Assembly (NCBI GenBank): GCA_963920575.1
Contig: OY986966.1
Coordinates: 15,495,888-15,559,887, forward strand
Direction of reading: 5' to 3'
Source of the DNA: Narthecium ossifragum
Lineage: Eukaryota; Streptophyta; Magnoliopsida; Dioscoreales; Nartheciaceae
Length of the DNA stretch: 64,000 nucleotides
This document shows positions 46,174-57,663 of this stretch, one piece after another (position 1 is the stretch's first letter; every line of letters starts with the position of its first letter). The notes below the pieces were generated by a model. It saw only the letters and a program-made list of their open reading frames with translations. It was not told where the DNA came from and did no database searches. The translations under genes and the position numbers were made by a program.

Positions 46174-46979
46174 TGTAACACTCCGGCCCTCCACTGGGCC
46201 CCGGCCCGCGGGCTCCCGGTCCGACCAGGATCCACTCGAGGGCCCCACCCGACACAATATTGTCCGCTTTTGGCTCACCGCAAAAATCTGGCAAAACTTC
46301 CCAGTAGGTCACCCATCCCGGGACCGCTCCAAGACAAGGAGGCTTAACCTTGGAGTTTTCTGACGGATCACTGCCAGCACAGCTTTAAAACACGTTGTGT
46401 CTATTAAGGGCTTACTATATACTTATATCAAACCCCGGACCATACCCAGCCGTTGTGGGATTGCTTACCCGGCTACCCGACTCAGCCCCGCCCTCCAGGC
46501 GCAGGCATCTTGTCCTATGGTAGACCCAGCGGGCCTCACAATCCACCCCCCTTAGAGGTCCAGCGTCCTCGCTGGCACAATTTCCGGCTGGGAACCGGCT
46601 CTGATACCAAACTGTAACGCCCCGGCCCTCCACTGGCCCCCAGCCTGCGGGCTCCCGGTCTGACCAGGATCCACCCGAGGGCTCCACCCGACACAATATT
46701 GTCCGCTTTTGGCTCACCGCAGAAATATGGGAAAACTTCCCAGTATGTCACCCATCATGTGACTACTCCAGGTCGAGCACGCTTAACCATGGAGTTTTCT
46801 GGCGGATCACTGCCAGCACGGCTTTAAAACGCGTTGTGTCTATTAAGGGCTTACTATATACTTATATCAAACCCCGGACCATACCCAGGCGTTGTGGGAT
46901 TGCTTACCCGCCTACCAGACTCAGCCCCGCCCTCCAGGCGCAGGCATCTTCTCCCACGGTAGACCCAGCGGGCCTCACA
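46174..46979 (-). mobile_element. Cassandra TRIM, complete, with 5S rRNA-like LTRs
   Basis: 806 bp with two 367-bp LTRs (46174-46540 and 46613-46979), a 72-bp internal domain, PBS (minus strand TGGTATCAGAGC) next to the right LTR and polypurine tract AAGGGGGGTGGAT next to the left LTR. Target duplication TGCGG (46169-46173, 46980-46984). No coding capacity: it must use proteins of other elements. Each LTR holds a segment like 5S rRNA, the hallmark of Cassandra. It sits between RT and RNase H of Athila A; removing it restores the frame direction seen in the flanks. Confidence 0.95.
46733..46826 (-). other. 5S rRNA-like segment in the Cassandra 5' LTR
   Basis: On the minus strand it contains GGTTAAGCGTGCTCGACC, GATGGGTGACATACTGGGAA and an upstream GATCCGCCAGAAAACTCC. 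These follow the plant 5S rRNA order (TTAAGCGTGCTTGG, GATGGGTGACCTCCTGGGAA), including the internal Pol III promoter region. It is a transposon-borne derivative, not a 5S gene. Confidence 0.88.
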
Positions 46980-47600
46980 TGCGGGAAGTTCGTTCTTTTC
47001 TTGGACATGCAGGTTTTTATCGAAGATTCATCAAGGACTTCTCCAAAATAGCATTACCGCTATGCACGTTGTTACAAAAGGACAAGGTTTTTGAGTTCGA
47101 TGAGGCATGTAAAAAGGCATTTGATAAGTTGAAAGAGTTGTTGACTTCTACCCCAGTTATTCAGCCCCCTGACTGGAGCGTCCCTTTCGAGATAATGTGC
47201 GACGCGAGTGATTATGCAGTAGGCGCTGTTTTGGGCCAAAAGATCGGAAAAACATCTCATGCAATTTACTATGCTTCCAAGACTTTGGATGATGCCCAGA
47301 GAAATTATTCTACAATTGAAAAAGAACTTTTAGCCGTTGTATTTGCTTTAGACAAATTTCGGTCTTATTTACTTGGTACTAAAGTCATTGTTTACCCTGA
47401 TCATGCAGCTCTTCGTTATTTAATGACGAAGAAAGAGGCAAAGCCGAGATTAATATGATGGATACTTCTCTTGAGTGAATTTGATTTAGAGTTAAAAGAC
47501 AAAACTGGAACAAAAAATCGGGTCGCGGATCATCTGAGTCGATTAGTTCATGTCGAAGATAAATTTTATCCACAGGAAACATTCCCTGATGAGCAACTCT

Positions 47601-48910
47601 TCTCCGCAAATATGACATTATCTTGGTATGCGAATATTGTGAATTATTTGTTTACTAATATGTTACATCCTGATTTATCTAATGCTCAAAAAGATAAGAT
47701 CAAAAGTGATGCCAAATACTATGTGTGGGATGACCCATATTTATGGAAACATTGTGCCGATCAAATAATAAGAAGGTGTGTTCTTGAAAATGAAATTATT
47801 TGTATACTCACTTTTTGTCATTCTTATGGTTGTGGAGGTCACTTTGGAGCCAAGAGAACGGTAAGAAAAGTGTTGGAATGTGGTTTCTATTGGCCTTCTT
47901 TATTTCGAGATTCATACTCTCTTTGTAAGTCATGCGAGAATTGTCAAAAGACAGGTAATATATCCCAAAGGAATGAGATACCACAAACCCCCATATTATT
48001 TTGCGAAATTTTTGATGTTTTGGGCATCGATTTCATGGATCCGTTCCCTATATCTTTTAGTTATGTTTATATTCTACTTGTTGTTGATTATGTTTCAAAA
48101 TGGGTAGAAGCTAAAGCTACCAGGACTGACGATTCTAAAGTTGTTGCAGATTTTATCAAGTCTAACATATTATCTAGGTTTGGAATTCCAAGAGCTTTCA
48201 TAAGTGATCGAGGCACACATTTTTGCAATCGGACTGTGGAGGCGTTGCTAAGAAAGTACCATGTGACCCATAAGGTGTCAACTGCATATCATCCGCAAAC
48301 CAGTGGACAAGCTTTAGTGTCGAATCGAGAGATCAAGTCCATCATTAAAAAGACGGTAAATCCAAATAGAAAAGATTGAAGTTTGTATTTGGATGATGCT
48401 TTGTGGGTGCATATAAGACTCCCATCGCTATGTCACCTTATCGTTTGGTATTTGGAAAACCATTTCACCTTCTAGTTGAATTAGAACATAAGGCGTATTG
48501 GGCCATCAAGAACTTCAACATGAAGATGGATGAAAGTGGAGAACACAGAAAATTACAACTACAAGAACTAGATGAAATTCGCAATGATGCCTATGAGAGC
48601 GCTAGGATTTATAAGGAAAGGACAAAAGCTTTTCATGACAAGATGATATTTAGGATGGAGTTTAAAGTTGATCAAAAAGTCGTCCTTTACTAATCACGTT
48701 TACGTTTCTTTCCATGTAAGTTGCGTTCTCGCTGGATTTGACTTTTTATTGTTACTAATGTTTTTTCTCATGGTACAGTTGAAATTCAAAGTTTAGCCAT
48801 TTCCAAAATGTTTACGGTGAATGGCCATCGACTTAAACCTTTCTATGAAGGCGTTCAAACAGAAAATGTGGAAAAATTGAACCTTGAGGAGCCGACGTAT
48901 ACTGATTGAA
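47601..48910 (+). pseudogene. Athila A integrase
   Basis: HHCC zinc region ([31 protein letters not shown]), catalytic core with Asp in [11 protein letters not shown], Asp in [19 protein letters not shown] and Glu in [13 protein letters not shown], then [60 protein letters not shown] and a last part with VNGHRLKPFYEG, ending near 48908. A TGA at 48377 replaces a conserved Trp codon; a stop at 48691 and frameshifts follow. The DDE residues are all visible. No chromodomain is seen, as expected for Athila. Confidence 0.93.
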
Positions 48911-49858
48911 AAAGAAAGCATGAAGTCGAGCCAATGACAATAAACAAAGGCGCTGCTTGGGAGGCAACCAAGGGGAGTTCGTTCCTTTCTCTTTCTATTT
49001 TTGCATTTCCATTTTAGTTATTTTTGCCTTTTCTTTGCATTCCACCTTACATTGGGGACAATGTCAGTTTCAAGTGTGGGGGAGGAGATTTAGGTTGCAT
49101 ATGTCATAAGCAAGAAGTAATTAAGCTTGACATATTCATAACATGATTGAATGAGTAATCTTGCGACTTGGAATTAATTAGTTGAGTTATTTTCCGTGAG
49201 ATGGTAGTGACTAAATTTAGTAGACAGAAGCTGGTGAGATTTTGAGCCTTTAGACTGACACATTCATATCAGTCTCACTATTTCCTTTCATGAGAGATAT
49301 TCTTCCATGGATTTGTTTCTCTAGAACTTGCTTTGATTTTATTCGAGGTCATATTGACACATGTATACATGAAGATGATTAAGGCCCTCTTTGTTATAAG
49401 CTACATAAGCCAAATAGCCTATCTTGCAATTAATTTTTCCCTTTGCTAAACCCCTTTGAGCTTTATTGACTTCATTGTTAACCCACATAGCAAGCTTTAA
49501 ACCTGAAAAACCAATGCCGTTACCCAAGCCATAGAAGTAGTGCAGCATTGAGCATCATTATGATATGTATGGGTATGCAAATTCAAGTGTGGAGGTGTTT
49601 GGATTTGTGGTATGGCTATTGTTTGAAAAAAAGAAAAAAGAAAGAAAAAAAAGTGAAGGAGGAAACTGTTTCTCATGAATCCTCCCAATAGTTCTGTATG
49701 ATTTCTACAAAGATGAAAATTTTTGCAAAAGTTTGTTCCCTATGTCAGTTAAAAAGTATTCATTGGAACAATCTCTTTGCCAATGTAGTAATGTTATATG
49801 GGTTGAGTATGTAAAGCTAAGTGAGGAAGTTGTTGAATGGATTGATTGGTTATACATG
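48911..49858 (+). other. Athila A 3' non-coding region
   Basis: Begins with the block GCGCTGCTTGGGAGGCAACC and a purine-rich CAAGTGTGGGGGAGGAGATT at about 49073-49092, as is usual downstream of Athila pol. No accessory ORF is present, unlike Athila B. An A/G-rich run lies at 49625-49665. The PPT and first part of the 3' LTR are missing. Confidence 0.6.
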
Positions 49859-52592
49859 TTGGGAATTAAAGGATCGATCATTTCCCTTGAAAGGATCGAT
49901 CTTTGTTGGGAATTAAATCCTGACAGAGAGCACACTTTCAAAGGATCGATCATTTCCCATGCAAGGATCAATCCTCTTTTCACCCGAGAAGATTGAGAAA
50001 ATCGGTGATGCAAAGGATCGATCTTTTCCTATCAAAGGATCGATCTTCCTCGAGGCGTAGCCAGAAATTGAGATCAGAGTGATGATGATGCATAATGTTA
50101 TATTTTTATTCCTTAATACTTAGTCTCATGTGCTTATTTGATGCCTAAATACACTCATTATTATTATATTTTGATTTAGGATGCAATTGAAGTCCTTAAA
50201 TTTGAAAAGAAGTTGAAAAGAGTATATGGATTAACTTTAAAAATTAAACTGTACCTTCTCATGAAGAACCAGATGATGTGCCATATATGATTGGAAAGCT
50301 CTTGAAGTCTAGTTTCTGGAGAATTTTATGGTTCGTGATTTCGAGTTTCCTAGAGGAAGTTATGGTAATTTTAGTACTAATGGCGCAGTCTGGATGACAG
50401 AATAGTAAATACTCTGGAAAGTCTGATCGATCCGTCTCCCTTGTAGGATCGATCCGTCTATGCAGAAACCTGACAGAACGCATACTTTTCAGCTGTACAT
50501 AGTCCGATCGATCCTACTATCCATCCTACTTAGAAGATCGATCCGACACCCCTGGTAAGATCGATCCGACTCGGGCGTAGCCAGAAATTGAAGATTTCGA
50601 TGCGTAGTATCGATCCGACACCCATAGAGGGATCGATCCTACTTTCCCAGTGAAGAAATTCAACGGTTCAGATCAAATCCGAGGATGGAAAACTTATGGG
50701 CTATAAATAGGGTTCTTTTTAGGGATTAAGGGGGGCGAATTTTAGAGGTTTTTGGCTGCTCCTTTCTATTTCTTTGATATTTCTAGGGTTCTTCTTTCTT
50801 CTTTAAAGGATTGGATTGCTCTTGATGGCCTTGCGTGCCTAAACCTTAATTCTTGGTCGAGGAGACTGAAACCTCGGAATCAATGAAACTGTGAGATCTA
50901 ATCTATTTTTATTGTTCAGTTTATACTTGAGTATTGAATGTTCTTCTGTGATTAAATATTCATGATTGTCTTGTATAATTGCTAGGAGGCCTACTAGTTT
51001 ATTATTCATGGTGATCTACTGCTAGGTTGGATATCAAATCCGTAATTGTTTGATCACTCTAATCTGCGAAGCAACTGACATCTATTGATTTACTGCGTTT
51101 TAGAGATTAATAGATCTTAGGAAGAATATTCGACTAGATTAAATGCAACCGCTTGTGCTTGTGTTGTTTAGCTTCATCGATCTCCCTATTCTTAAGGTTG
51201 CTATTAGATTAAATCTACAGCGCTTGTCTTAGGTTGTTTAGTAGTTAGGGTTGATTAGATCGCTTGTTTCTAATTAACTATGATCGAGGAGAGATTCGAA
51301 TTTAATTCGAACGGTGAATATTCATGGTATGAATTGATTGAAACTTGCATCAATATCGGTTGTTGGATTCCGATGGTGGATGTTGACTCAGACCAAGGTT
51401 TGTTCTCTTGATTCAACTCATTTCTTCGCTTTAGATTATTTCTATTTTGTTTTCGTTTTACTCAAAACCCCCCATCTTTGTTCACTAAGCACAAAACTAG
51501 GCTAAACACTTTTCGTGGGATCGACTCGTACTCACACTACTACATTTATCTTAAAGAGTATTGGTTTTATTTTTGAGTGCATGCGACAGCACATCACAGA
51601 GGATCGATCTTCTCCTATGTAAAGATCAATCTTCCCTTCTCCAGTGAAGAAATTTAAGGGCTCAGATCTAATCCGAGGATGGAGAAACTTTGGGCTATAA
51701 ATATGACTCTTTCTAGGGTTTGAGGGGGATTCCTAGATATTTTTGGCTGCTACTCTATACTCTTTCATATTTTTTCTAGGTTTTCTCTTGCTTAATTGAA
51801 TCTTTTGAGGATTGTTATTAATGGCTTTGCGTGGCTAAATCTTGATTCTTGGTCAAGGAAACTGAAACATCGGAATCAATGAAACTGTGAGATCTAATTT
51901 ATTTTTATTGTTCAGTTTATACTTGAGTATTGAATGTTATTCTGTGATTATATTCATGATTGTCTTGTCGAATTGCTAGGAGGCCTACTAGTTTATTATT
52001 CATCGCAATCTACTGCTAGGTTGGATATCAAATCCGTAATTGTTTGATCCCTCGAATCTGCGAAGCAACTAAGATCTATTGATTTACTGCGTTTCAGACA
52101 TTGTTAGATCTTAGGAAGAACGTTCGACTAAATTAAATGCAACCGCGTGTGCTTATGTTGTTTAGCTTCATCGATCTCCCTATTCTTAAGGCTGCTACTA
52201 GATTAAATCTACATCGTTTGTCTTAGGTTGTTTAGTAGTTAGGGTTGATTAGATCGTTTGTTTCTAATTAAGTATGATCTAGGAGAGATTCAAATTTTAT
52301 TCGAACGGTGAATATTCATGGTGTGAATTGATATATACTTGCATCAATGATCAGTTATAAAGATTCCGATGGTGGATGTTGACTTAGACCAAGGTTTGTT
52401 CTCTTGATTCAATTCGATTCTTCGCTTTAGATTGTTTCTTATTTGTTTTTGTTTCACTCAAAACCCCCATCTTTGTTCACATAGCATAAAACTTATATTA
52501 GACACTCCTCGTGGGATCAACTCGTACTCGCACTACTACATTTATTTTAAAGAGTATTGGTTTTATTTTTGATTGCTTGCGACAGTACACCA
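49859..52592 (+). mobile_element. 3' LTR of Athila A, missing its first 300 bp and split by a solo LTR
   Basis: 49859-50079 plus 51597-52592 aligns with the 5' LTR from about its 72-bp repeats to its end (ACACCA). The first roughly 300 bp are absent, so a deletion removed the PPT junction. GATCGATC pairs at 49872/49894 and 50016/50038; pairs with one altered member at 49944/49966 and 51602/51624. All are 22 bp apart. TATA box at 51695-51704. Confidence 0.85.
50080..51596 (+). mobile_element. Solo Athila LTR with CAGAG target duplication
   Basis: 1517 bp, TGATGATGATGC...CACATCA, flanked by CAGAG (50075-50079, 51597-51601). It is related to but clearly diverged from the Athila A LTR around it. 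Its GATCGATC copies have different neighbours (CCGTC, CCGAC) but keep the pair spacing: 50425/50447 and 50536/50559. TATA box CTATAAATAG at 50701-50710. Confidence 0.93.
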
Positions 52593-54298
52593 AGGCCTCA
52601 TTCCGTATTTCCTATAACTCATTGAGTTGAAGCAAACAAGCGTTCTGACCGGTGGGTAACCAATTAACCTTTTGAATAGTTAACCACACTCTATCCATGA
52701 GTTTAATTGGTAAGCGGCAATGCTTACCATATACAAACCGGTACGGTGACATTCATATGGGTGTTTTGTAGGCTGTTCTATACACCCACAAGGCCTCATC
52801 TAATCGCATGGACCAATCTTTCCGATCTGAACGCACTACTTTCTCAAAGATATACTTGATTTCATGATTTGACACCTCCACTTGTCCACTAGTTTGAGGA
52901 TGGAATGGAGTGACAACCTTATGGGAGATGTTATACTTATCAAGAGTGGTACAGAATTACCTATTCATAAAATTGGACCCACCGTCGCTTATTATTGCTC
53001 TAGGATGACCAAATCAAGAGAAAATATTTGAATGAAGGAATTTGACTACAACACGATGATCATTGGTCATAGTGGCTATAGCTTCAATCCACTTGGAAAC
53101 ATAGTCAACGGCTAACAAGATGTAAGTAGAACCATTCGAGGGTAGAAAAGGGCCTATGAAATCAATACCCCAAACATCAAAGACTTCACATTCAATGATT
53201 GGAGTTTGAGGCATTTCATTTTGGTGAGAAATACTGCCAAGTTGTTGACAACGAATACATGCTTTAGAGAAACTATGGGCATCACGAAAAATAGAGGGCC
53301 AATAGAACCCAGAATGAAAGATTTTGGCTGCGGTTCTATGGCCTGAAAAATAGCATGAGAATGGCATACTGTCAAGATAAAAATAATTTCCGATTCAGGT
53401 ACACAACTTCTCATAATTTAGTCTGGACAATGCTTGAAAAGGATAGGATCATTCCAAACATAGAAATTGACTCGTGAAAAGAATTTGTCTCGATCTTGTT
53501 TAGTCCAATGAGAAGGACTAAATCCATATACAAGATAATTCACAATATGTGCAAACCAAGGCTTCGAAGCTTGATCAACAACTAAGAGATGTTCATCGCG
53601 AAATACATCGTTAATCGGAGATGAATCATTAATCACATCTAAAGGAAGTCTAGAGAGGTGGTCTGCAACGACATTTAAGGCTCCCTTCTTATCTCCTAAC
53701 TCAAGATCAAACTCTTCAAGAAGCATAATCCACCGAATTAATCGAGGTTTGAGTTCTTTCTTGGTAACAAGAAATCTAAGGGCAGCATGATCAGTAAAGA
53801 TGACTACCTTGGATTCAAGAAGGTAGATCAAAATTTTTTTAAACCAAAAATTACAGCTAGCATTTCTTTCTCAGTGGTGGTGTAGTTCACTTGGGCTTCA
53901 TTTAACGTTTTGCTAGCATAATAAATAACTCGAGGAAGTTTAGCAATTATTTGCCCATGAACGGTACCCACGACATGATTGGAAGTATCACACATAATTT
54001 CGAAACGTTGATCATAAGCTGGAGGGTGGACAATAGGTGCCGACGAAAGTGAATCACGAAGGATGTTAAAAGCTTGAAGACAGGAGTTGTCAAACACAAA
54101 TGGGACATCCTTTACAAGTAAAGTACAAAGCGGTAGGGAAATCTTACTAAAATCTTTAATGAATCGCCGATAAAACCCATCATGACCTAAAAATGATTGA
54201 ATTTGGCGAACTGAAGAAGGAGGAAGTTTGGAAATGAGTTCTAGTTTGGCTCGATCTACCTCAATCCCTATCCCCGAAATCACATGACCAAGGACGAT
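52593..54298 (-). pseudogene. Athila B integrase, RNase H and RT end
   Basis: From 54298: [40 protein letters not shown], RNase H ([71 protein letters not shown]), then integrase (FYWPSIFRDAHSFSKACIRC, GIDFIGPFLPSNGSTYILLA) and beyond 53013 a broken frame ([30 protein letters not shown]). It ends at 52593, where Athila A is inserted, and continues at 37988. Several stops and a frameshift at 53828 are present; the HHCC finger is degraded. Confidence 0.9.
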
Positions 54299-56709
54299 TG
54301 TCACACCCCGACCCAAAAAACCCATCTGGTCCGGGGCGTGAGGCGACTAAACCTATTTCTAAAATCAAAGGGCGAGAGTTTCCCCTGTATTTCTCAATTT
54401 GAACCCTGTACAGTTATAATCTTCCCGATAAATTAAAACGATAAATCTAATAGTTCTAAAATTCAACAAGAATATGAATCTGCTATCACAATTTTCAATA
54501 ATTAGTACATGTTCTGATACAATACTTTCATCGACCCTCATTACATAAATTAATACAGATGATCAAATCCTTGAAGAGGGAAATTATACATTTAATCAAA
54601 TTGCAGAAGTACAACTATTAACAAAAGGGAAAACTCCAAAATCGTCAAATGCTCCTCGAAACTCCAAGTCCACAATCACCTCGAGAATGACGCGCCAATG
54701 CCCAGAAGATCACCTGAGAGGAAAGGACTGCATTGACATGCAACACCGATGCAGCCCAGGTAGAAGTGAGCAACAAAGCTCAGTAGGGTTCTACGCTATT
54801 CTACGATACACTGAAGGGAGGAAAACAACAACTGTATTGTCTCTCCGCCTAAGTCTAAGGAATGCCAAGGGTCCCATAACCCTATCGATGTCCCAAGGAC
54901 TCCTGTCATGAAACCTCTCTCCTGAACATATTACCAGGAGGCCACGGAAACAGTAACATGCAGGATCACCCTTACCCAAGCAGGATTCCCATGCCTTGGG
55001 GACCCACGTCGGGAACGCATCGACATCCATCCTTAGCACTTGGCATTGAAGAGACGACACGACCTCTAAACCTCAAACAATGTAATATAACATTCCAGTC
55101 CGACTACCTAATAATCCTTGAAAGATATCAAACATGATCATTGATGACAATCACGTCCTAACAATCATACAATACGCCACAATTACACATTCACTTAGCA
55201 GGGTACAACCCCAGCCCTTAATTCTATCTTAACATCCCAAGGGGCATGACTCCCTTGGTTCAACCACAAAGCAGTAAAGGGCACACTGTTGGCCCTGTTA
55301 TTCTACGCAATTAAATACATACATAAATCTAACAAGATTAACATTAATTACGAGAAAAGATAATATTTGCATAATTGAAACCTAGAGCTACACATGTTTA
55401 AAACTTAGCATAAATCCTGAAGAATCAAACACGATAAAACATCGAAAATCCACTAACAAGCTAATTCCCATATTGCTACAATAAACCACAGTTAGAGGCG
55501 ACAAGAACTTTGCAAATCGACATCCAAACATCGTCAAATTTCAAATAAAACTTGGGAAGATGTAGACTAGCATGCTAGGAACATGCAACCCAAGAATTGG
55601 ATTAATATAATGGCTAATCTTCCCGAAATTCACTAATCAATTCACTAATTTCGGTCTCGTCGCAGATCCGAAGAAAAATCACCATAAATCGTAGAAAACT
55701 CTGATATTTATGAAATCAGGGGCAATTGAAAGTAGATTCGAAGATCTACAACTCTCATGTTGATGATCAAATGAGATCATGCATGTACGAGCCACGATCT
55801 GAGCTAGAACAGCTCGGCTCGTAGAAAAACAGAGCTTCGATAAAATCCGGGGAAAAGCTGTATAAATCCGGTTTAAATCCTAGTCAAATCGCATGAAGCT
55901 TCAATCAGTTACTAAGGATGCTTAGAGGGACTAATTAGCAAAAAGAAAACAATAGATCAAACAATAAAACCCTAGATCTAGCTCAACCCAACGATCTAGG
56001 TAGAAACCCTACCTTAAACACAAATCCAAGCTTCAATCCTTGCTAATCCACTGTCCTACGTCGCCGCCGCCGCCGTCTCCAGCTTGTCGGAGAGCCGCCG
56101 GAGTCCTCCCATAGCCGCAGCCGTCGCCGGAGAAGGAAGAGAGCTGTTGCGGGAGAGAGAGAGGGGAGGAAGGAGAAGGTGCAGGGGCCCTCGCCGCCGC
56201 CTCCAGGTCGCCGGGGAAGATGGCTGGAGAAAGAGGAAGCTAGCGCGGGGGAGAAAGGGAAGAGGGTCGGCCACAAGGAAGCCAGGGAAGGAAGAGGAAA
56301 AGAAAGAAAAGAAAAGAAGAAAAGAAAGAGAGAGGGAGAGAGAGAGAAAAGGAAAAATAGGAGAGAGAGAAGAGGGTTAAGCCACTTAAGTGGCTTAGCC
56401 GGTTCAGACGAGCCAACTGATCGGAGTGAATCCGATTTGGCTCAAAATTACGATCTCGTCCGTATCTGATGATCACGGACGCTCCTACTGGATCTATTCA
56501 TTCACGTACATCAATCAAGACTGTGTGTACACTACGCGGGTGTGAAACCGACCGCCAAGGCGCAATTTATCAAATTACCCTTGGGGTCCAGAACAGCGAC
56601 GCGATCAACTGATTGCAAGACAAGGCCAACCGAGCCAAAACAACCAAACCATAAAACCAGACCCTCGACCTACAGCGGTCGGACCGGGTTGGAGGAACGG
56701 GTCCTCACA
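54299..56709 (-). mobile_element. Solo LTR, Tekay-like subfamily, with ACGAT target duplication
   Basis: 2411 bp, TGTGAGGACC at 56709 to GGGGTGTGACA at 54299 (minus strand), flanked by ACGAT (54294-54298, 56710-56714). Conserved core at about 54740-54800 and hairpin at 56562-56578. No GATCGATC pair. It splits the RT of Athila B. Closely related to 2913-5697; both contain the CTTAAGTGGCTTA block near the LTR start side. Confidence 0.92.
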
Positions 56710-57663
56710 ACGATCCCTTCACTAACCATGAAATGACTTTTCTCCCAACTTAAAACAAGATTAGTCTCTTCGCATCTAGCAAGAACATTGGATAAATTTG
56801 CAAGGCATGATTCAAAAGTTTGCCCAAAGACAGAGAAATCATCCATGAATATTTCTAAGAATTGTTCAATCATGTCCCCAAAGATATAAAGCATACAACG
56901 TTGGAATGTGGTCAGAGCATTGCAGTGGCCAAAGGGCATTCGTCGATAGGAAAACGTTCCATAGGGACATGTGAATGTTGTCTTCTCTTGGTCATTGGGA
57001 TCTATGGCCACTTGGTTGTACCCAGAATAACCATCAAGAAAGCAATAGGTATGATTGACCCACTAGTCTTTCCAAAATCTGGGCAATAAATGGTAATGGA
57101 AAATGGTCTTTACGAGTCAAAGCATTCAAACGCCTATAATCAATGCAAACCCTCCACCCCGTGGTTTGTCGAGTTGGGATGCTCTCCTCCTTATCGTTTT
57201 TAACCACCGTGATCCCTGATTTCTTTGGGACTACTTGGGTTGGGCTAATCGATTTGGAATCTGAGATAGGGTATATTATTCCGGCATCTAAGAGTTTAAC
57301 CACCTCTTTCATTACTAGTTCTTTCATAAGAGGATTAAGGCAACGTTGCATCTCCATCACACATTTTGTTTCATCCTCTAAAAGTATGCGATGCATGCAA
57401 ATCGAGGGGTCTATGCCTCTAAGATCTCCAATGGACCATCCTATAGCTCTTTTATGCAAGTTGAGAATATCAAGCAGTTGAGATTCTTGAGCATTGGTTA
57501 ATACTGAAGAGATAATCACTGGAAGAGTATGCTCAGATCCAAGAAGGCATATTTCAGATTGGAGGGCAATGATTTTAACTCTAGAGATGGTGGTACAATC
57601 AAAGAAGATAAAGCTGGAGTTTAGGAAGTGGGAGGTAATGGTTCGATGAGTGGTTTTCTCCAA
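56710..57663 (-). pseudogene. Athila B reverse transcriptase, N-terminal part
   Basis: From 57663: HTLPVIISSVLTNAQESQLL, HKRAIGWSIGDLRGIDPSIC, VMKEVVKLLDAGIIYPISDS, WRVCIDYRRLNALTRKDHFP, then a frameshift near 57040 and VAIDPNDQEKTTFTCPYGTF, FQRCMLYIFGDMIEQFLEIF with catalytic box FMDDFSVFG. The RT domain continues at 54298 after the solo LTR. Confidence 0.92.

Larger units (their letters stand above)
45193..47600 (+). pseudogene. Athila A reverse transcriptase and RNase H, interrupted by Cassandra
   Basis: RT: SNNLIAPQEEKLVQVLKKHK, STCMHRILFEEGAKPSRQPQ, VCIDYRKLNAITRKDHFHLP, then a TAG at 45712, DGYSGYFQIAIAPEDQEKST, PFGLCNAPATFQRCMVSIFS and the catalytic box FMDDFTVYG. A TAA at 46072 precedes LGHVVSSKGIEVDKAKVDVI. 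The Cassandra lies at 46174-46979. RNase [57 protein letters not shown], a TGA at 47456, then [19 protein letters not shown]. Stops at 45712, 46072 and 47456 replace conserved Q, Q and R codons. Confidence 0.93.
37989..52592 (+). mobile_element. Athila A: full-length Ty3/gypsy Athila-type element
   Basis: TGATGATG...ACACCA ends and a perfect target duplication AGGCC (37984-37988, 52593-52597). Order: 5' LTR 37989-42526, Asp-tRNA PBS 42533, gag 42711, protease 44150, RT-RNase H 45193-47600, integrase to 48910, non-coding to 49858, 3' LTR to 52592. Nested inside are solo LTRs at 38852-41869 and 50080-51596 and a Cassandra at 46174-46979. Removing these leaves about 9.3 kb. It is inserted in the integrase region of Athila B, opposite strand. 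Confidence 0.93.

Noticed and set aside
46733..46826. A genuine 5S rRNA gene
   Set aside because: The segment is diverged, lies inside matching LTRs with PBS, PPT and target duplication, and is the known Cassandra feature.
54290..54325. Start of a protein at the LTR/RT junction (MGFLGRGV...)
   Set aside because: The apparent start codon lies in the inserted LTR; the real RT frame begins at 54298 and continues from 56715.
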